The translations under genes and the position numbers were made by a program. This document shows, piece by piece, positions 6,177 to 7,993 of a DNA stretch of 7,993 nt. Below the pieces are notes generated by a model. It searched no databases and was not told the origin of the DNA. It was given only the letters and a program-made list of their open reading frames with translations. The DNA is taken from positions 1-7,993 of the forward strand of contig DAOVWP010000028.1 in the NCBI GenBank assembly GCA_030636615.1, written 5' to 3'. How positions within the stretch are numbered: position 1 is the stretch's first letter; each line of letters starts with the position of its first letter. This DNA comes from Candidatus Nanohaloarchaea archaeon. Lineage in GTDB: Archaea > EX4484-52 > GLR71.

Positions 6177-6955
6177 CTGAAATCTTCATGCAACTCAAAC
6201 AATTTGTCCAGTTCAAGTTTATTTACCCGCGCATCACTATATTTTATTTTACCGGAAATTTCCATAAGTTTCTCTTTCGGAAGATCAAGATCCCTGCTGC
6301 AGCATTTAAGCGCTGATGCAAGAGTTTTCCTCTTATGATTGAATATTGCTCTGACAAACCTGAAAAATCCTTCCTTATCTTCAATTTCCCTTTTGACAGG
6401 AACAAGTCTGATCATAGATGAAAACACTTTAGGTATCGGTCTGAAACACCGCGGGTTCACATTAGATAGGATAGAGACATCAAAATAGAATCGTGATAAC
6501 ACAGTAAGCCGTGAGTAATCTCTCGAACCCGGATCAGCTGTAAGCCTCTGCGCAAACTCTCTTTGGACAATCAGAACACCACCCTTGCCAAGCCTGCCAA
6601 GCCTCTCAACTATGCTTGATGAAATATTATATGGGATATTTGCAACACATAAATCAAACTCAGGTAGATCAATCTTAAGAAAATCTCCAGCAATTATCTC
6701 AACATTATCAAGATCCCCTACTTCCCTGTTTAATACATTGACCATCTTAGGATCTTTTTCAACAGCATATACTTTTTTCGCAACATCCGCAAGCCTTTTT
6801 GTAAGCACGCCATACCCTGAGCCGATCTCAAGCACCACATCCTTTTTTGATACCTTGCTCTGCCTGACCTCTTTATCAGCTACATTGGTATCAACCAGAA
6901 AATTCTGCCCCAGTCTTTTTGTCGCTTTTATTTCATATTCTGCAATCTTACCCAT
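6164..6955 (-). CDS. ksgA: 16S rRNA adenine-N6,N6-dimethyltransferase (KsgA/Dim1)
   Basis: 263 residues, ATG 6955-6953, TAA 6166-6164; full length for the family. The enzyme dimethylates the two adjacent adenosines in the helix 45 loop near the 3' end of 16S rRNA, a late checkpoint of small-subunit assembly. Sequence evidence: RLGQNFLVD (14-22), the N-terminal family signature; SAM motif I LEIGSGYGVLT (42-52); acidic E66 ending strand 2; GD at 90-91 for the adenine ring; motif IV NIPYN (106-110), the catalytic N-(L/I)-P-Y; QREFAQR (131-137); FRPIPKVFSSMIRL (171-184); and the C-terminal helical rRNA-binding domain with FNHKRKTLASALK (205-217). Motif I has Ser46 where many members have Pro. Nothing essential is missing. 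It shares a 55-bp divergent spacer with pus10 and precedes abce1 on the same strand. Confidence 0.96.
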   Translation of the reverse strand: MGKIAEYEIKATKRLGQNFLVDTNVADKEVRQSKVSKKDVVLEIGSGYGVLTKRLADVAKKVYAVEKDPKMVNVLNREVGDLDNVEIIAGDFLKIDLPEFDLCVANIPYNISSSIVERLGRLGKGGVLIVQREFAQRLTADPGSRDYSRLTVLSRFYFDVSILSNVNPRCFRPIPKVFSSMIRLVPVKREIEDKEGFFRFVRAIFNHKRKTLASALKCCSRDLDLPKEKLMEISGKIKYSDARVNKLELDKLFELHEDFRKLL

Positions 6956-7010
6956 ACTATTTAATCGGTATCCCTTATCTATTTAAAAATATTTGTTCAA
7001 AACACCACAC
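6956..7010. promoter_or_regulatory. Divergent spacer with one TATA element for ksgA and pus10
   Basis: The only strong TATA candidate in this 55-bp spacer is CTATTTAAAAATATTTG (6980-6996), which reads as a TATA box on both strands. Going right, its centre is about 24 bases before the pus10 ATG at 7011 (leaderless; no Shine-Dalgarno in TTCAAAACACCACAC). Going left, it is about 31 bases before the ksgA ATG at 6955 (leader of only a few bases). The two promoters would share or compete for the same TBP site. Confidence 0.5.
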
Positions 7011-7993
7011 ATGGTAGATTATTATCTATGCAGTTACTGTGAGAAAAAGGCCGGCTATACTTCAACCCATAAGAAAAAAGAAGTCTGCGACACCTGCAAA
7101 AATCTCTTTGAGCGGGTGGAATACTTTTCATCAAGAATAGTTGAACAACTAAAAAAGTATGAATTTGACACACTTTCAATTGGTGTGATATTGCCGAAAG
7201 TTGAAGTTGAAAAAGAAGAAAAGATATTCAAAGAACTGACGAGCAGTCATGTTAAGCCGACAAAAATAGATTTTGGGGAACAGGTAGGATATGAAGTAGC
7301 CCAGGCTCTTGGAAAGACTTTCCAGAAAGACAATCCGGATATCACAGTGACAATAGATCCAAAAAAAGACAAGATCTCACTTCAGATAAAACCACTCTAT
7401 ATCTATGGTATTTACAAGAAATTTCTCCGTGGCATCCCCCAGACAAAATGGCCATGCTCAAAGTGTAGAGGTCTCGGATGCAAAGTATGCGACTTCACAG
7501 GTCAGCAGTATCCTGAAACTGTTGAAGATCTTATTGCCAAAGAATTCCTGAAGGCAACAAAAGGTGAAGATTCAAAGTTCCATGGCGCGGGAAGGGAAGA
7601 TATAGATGCCCTTAATTTCGGTGGGAGAGAATTTGTCCTTGATATACGCAACCCGAAAATAAGGACAATTGATCTTGAAAAAACAGCAAAGATCTCAAAC
7701 AAAGCAAATAAAGATAAGGTAGAGGTCTCAGATCTTCGCTACTCAACCAAAAAAGAGATAATTATGTTGAAAGAAAAGAAATCAATCAAGACATACAGGG
7801 CCCTGACAAAACTGGACAACAGTATCAGCAAAGATGATCTGAAAAAACTTGATCAACTGAACAATCTGATCATCGACCAGAGGACTCCTGAAAGGGTTTC
7901 TCACAGGAGGGGTGATCTTGTAAGGAAGCGCAAAGTCTTTGAGATAAAATACAATTTCATAGACAAAACAACAATAGAGCTGTTTATCAAAGG
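7011..7993 (+). CDS. pus10: tRNA pseudouridine synthase Pus10, 3' partial
   Basis: The frame opens at ATG 7011 and runs off the right edge after 327 codons with no stop. Archaeal Pus10 makes pseudouridine 54 and 55 in the T-loop of tRNA, replacing bacterial TruB at position 55. Sequence evidence: an N-terminal zinc-type Cys set C7-x2-C10 and C26-x2-C29; a THUMP-like RNA-binding region (about 35-145); KPLYIYGIYKKFLRGIPQTKWP (127-148), which matches the 'YSR.LPQT.W' segment of the family; a second Cys set C149-x2-C152 and C157-x2-C160 within WPCSKCRGLGC, which I believe is usual in archaeal members and absent from the human protein; and FHGAGREDIDALNFGGREF (190-208) with catalytic Asp197 in GRED. 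PERVSHRRGDLVRKRKVF (303-320) is the conserved RNA-binding 'RVxHRR' segment. By comparison with the human enzyme's length after its catalytic Asp, about 50-60 residues lie beyond the edge. Confidence 0.95.
   Translation, partial: MVDYYLCSYCEKKAGYTSTHKKKEVCDTCKNLFERVEYFSSRIVEQLKKYEFDTLSIGVILPKVEVEKEEKIFKELTSSHVKPTKIDFGEQVGYEVAQALGKTFQKDNPDITVTIDPKKDKISLQIKPLYIYGIYKKFLRGIPQTKWPCSKCRGLGCKVCDFTGQQYPETVEDLIAKEFLKATKGEDSKFHGAGREDIDALNFGGREFVLDIRNPKIRTIDLEKTAKISNKANKDKVEVSDLRYSTKKEIIMLKEKKSIKTYRALTKLDNSISKDDLKKLDQLNNLIIDQRTPERVSHRRGDLVRKRKVFEIKYNFIDKTTIELFIK

Noticed and set aside
6585..6986. 133-codon plus-strand open frame opposite ksgA
   Set aside because: Antisense shadow of ksgA; it would also read through the shared ksgA/pus10 promoter, and its composition is low-complexity Ser/Thr.
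7502..7702. 66-codon minus-strand frame in the right end
   Set aside because: It lies opposite the catalytic region of pus10, which is strongly supported by family motifs.

Overview
The window is archaeal chromosome. It encodes ABCE1/RLI (archaeal/eukaryotic ribosome recycling), an archaeal-type Pus10 with a second Cys pair ahead of its catalytic domain, a Dim1/KsgA-type 16S rRNA methyltransferase and a UPF0200-type P-loop kinase. TATA-like boxes lie about 24-32 bases upstream of most start codons, mostly with no Shine-Dalgarno sequence, which points to leaderless or near-leaderless transcripts. The AT-rich composition, compact spacing and unrecognised lysine-rich proteins would suit a DPANN-type archaeon (for example the Woesearchaeota/Pacearchaeota group). 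That placement is inference and I cannot confirm it.

Left part (2-3694): the 3' end of a multi-pass membrane protein is followed by a leaderless 696-residue protein that I do not recognise. Converging on it, with coding ends overlapping by 32 bp, is a minus-strand gene for a protein with one N-terminal membrane helix and a C-terminal PD-(D/E)XK nuclease-like core (E213, D275, E292-x-K294). This convergent pair is the least explained part of the window. Both genes have an inverted repeat of a TCTGTAT-like half-site at the promoter or start, and the nuclease-like gene looks more AT-rich than its neighbours.

Middle (3781-4329): a small minus-strand P-loop kinase of the UPF0200/CoaE/dNMP-kinase type, substrate unknown.

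Right part (4383-7993): a ribosome/tRNA maintenance island. ksgA and abce1 are consecutive on the minus strand, 23 bp apart. pus10 runs divergently from a 55-bp spacer in which one near-palindromic TATA element can serve both directions; it leaves the window unfinished. KsgA/Dim1 finishes the small subunit, ABCE1 splits post-termination ribosomes and stays on the 30S, and Pus10 modifies the tRNA T-loop, so the island is functionally coherent. No tRNA, rRNA, CRISPR array, insertion sequence or integrase was seen, and no stretch over 300 bases lacks a gene.
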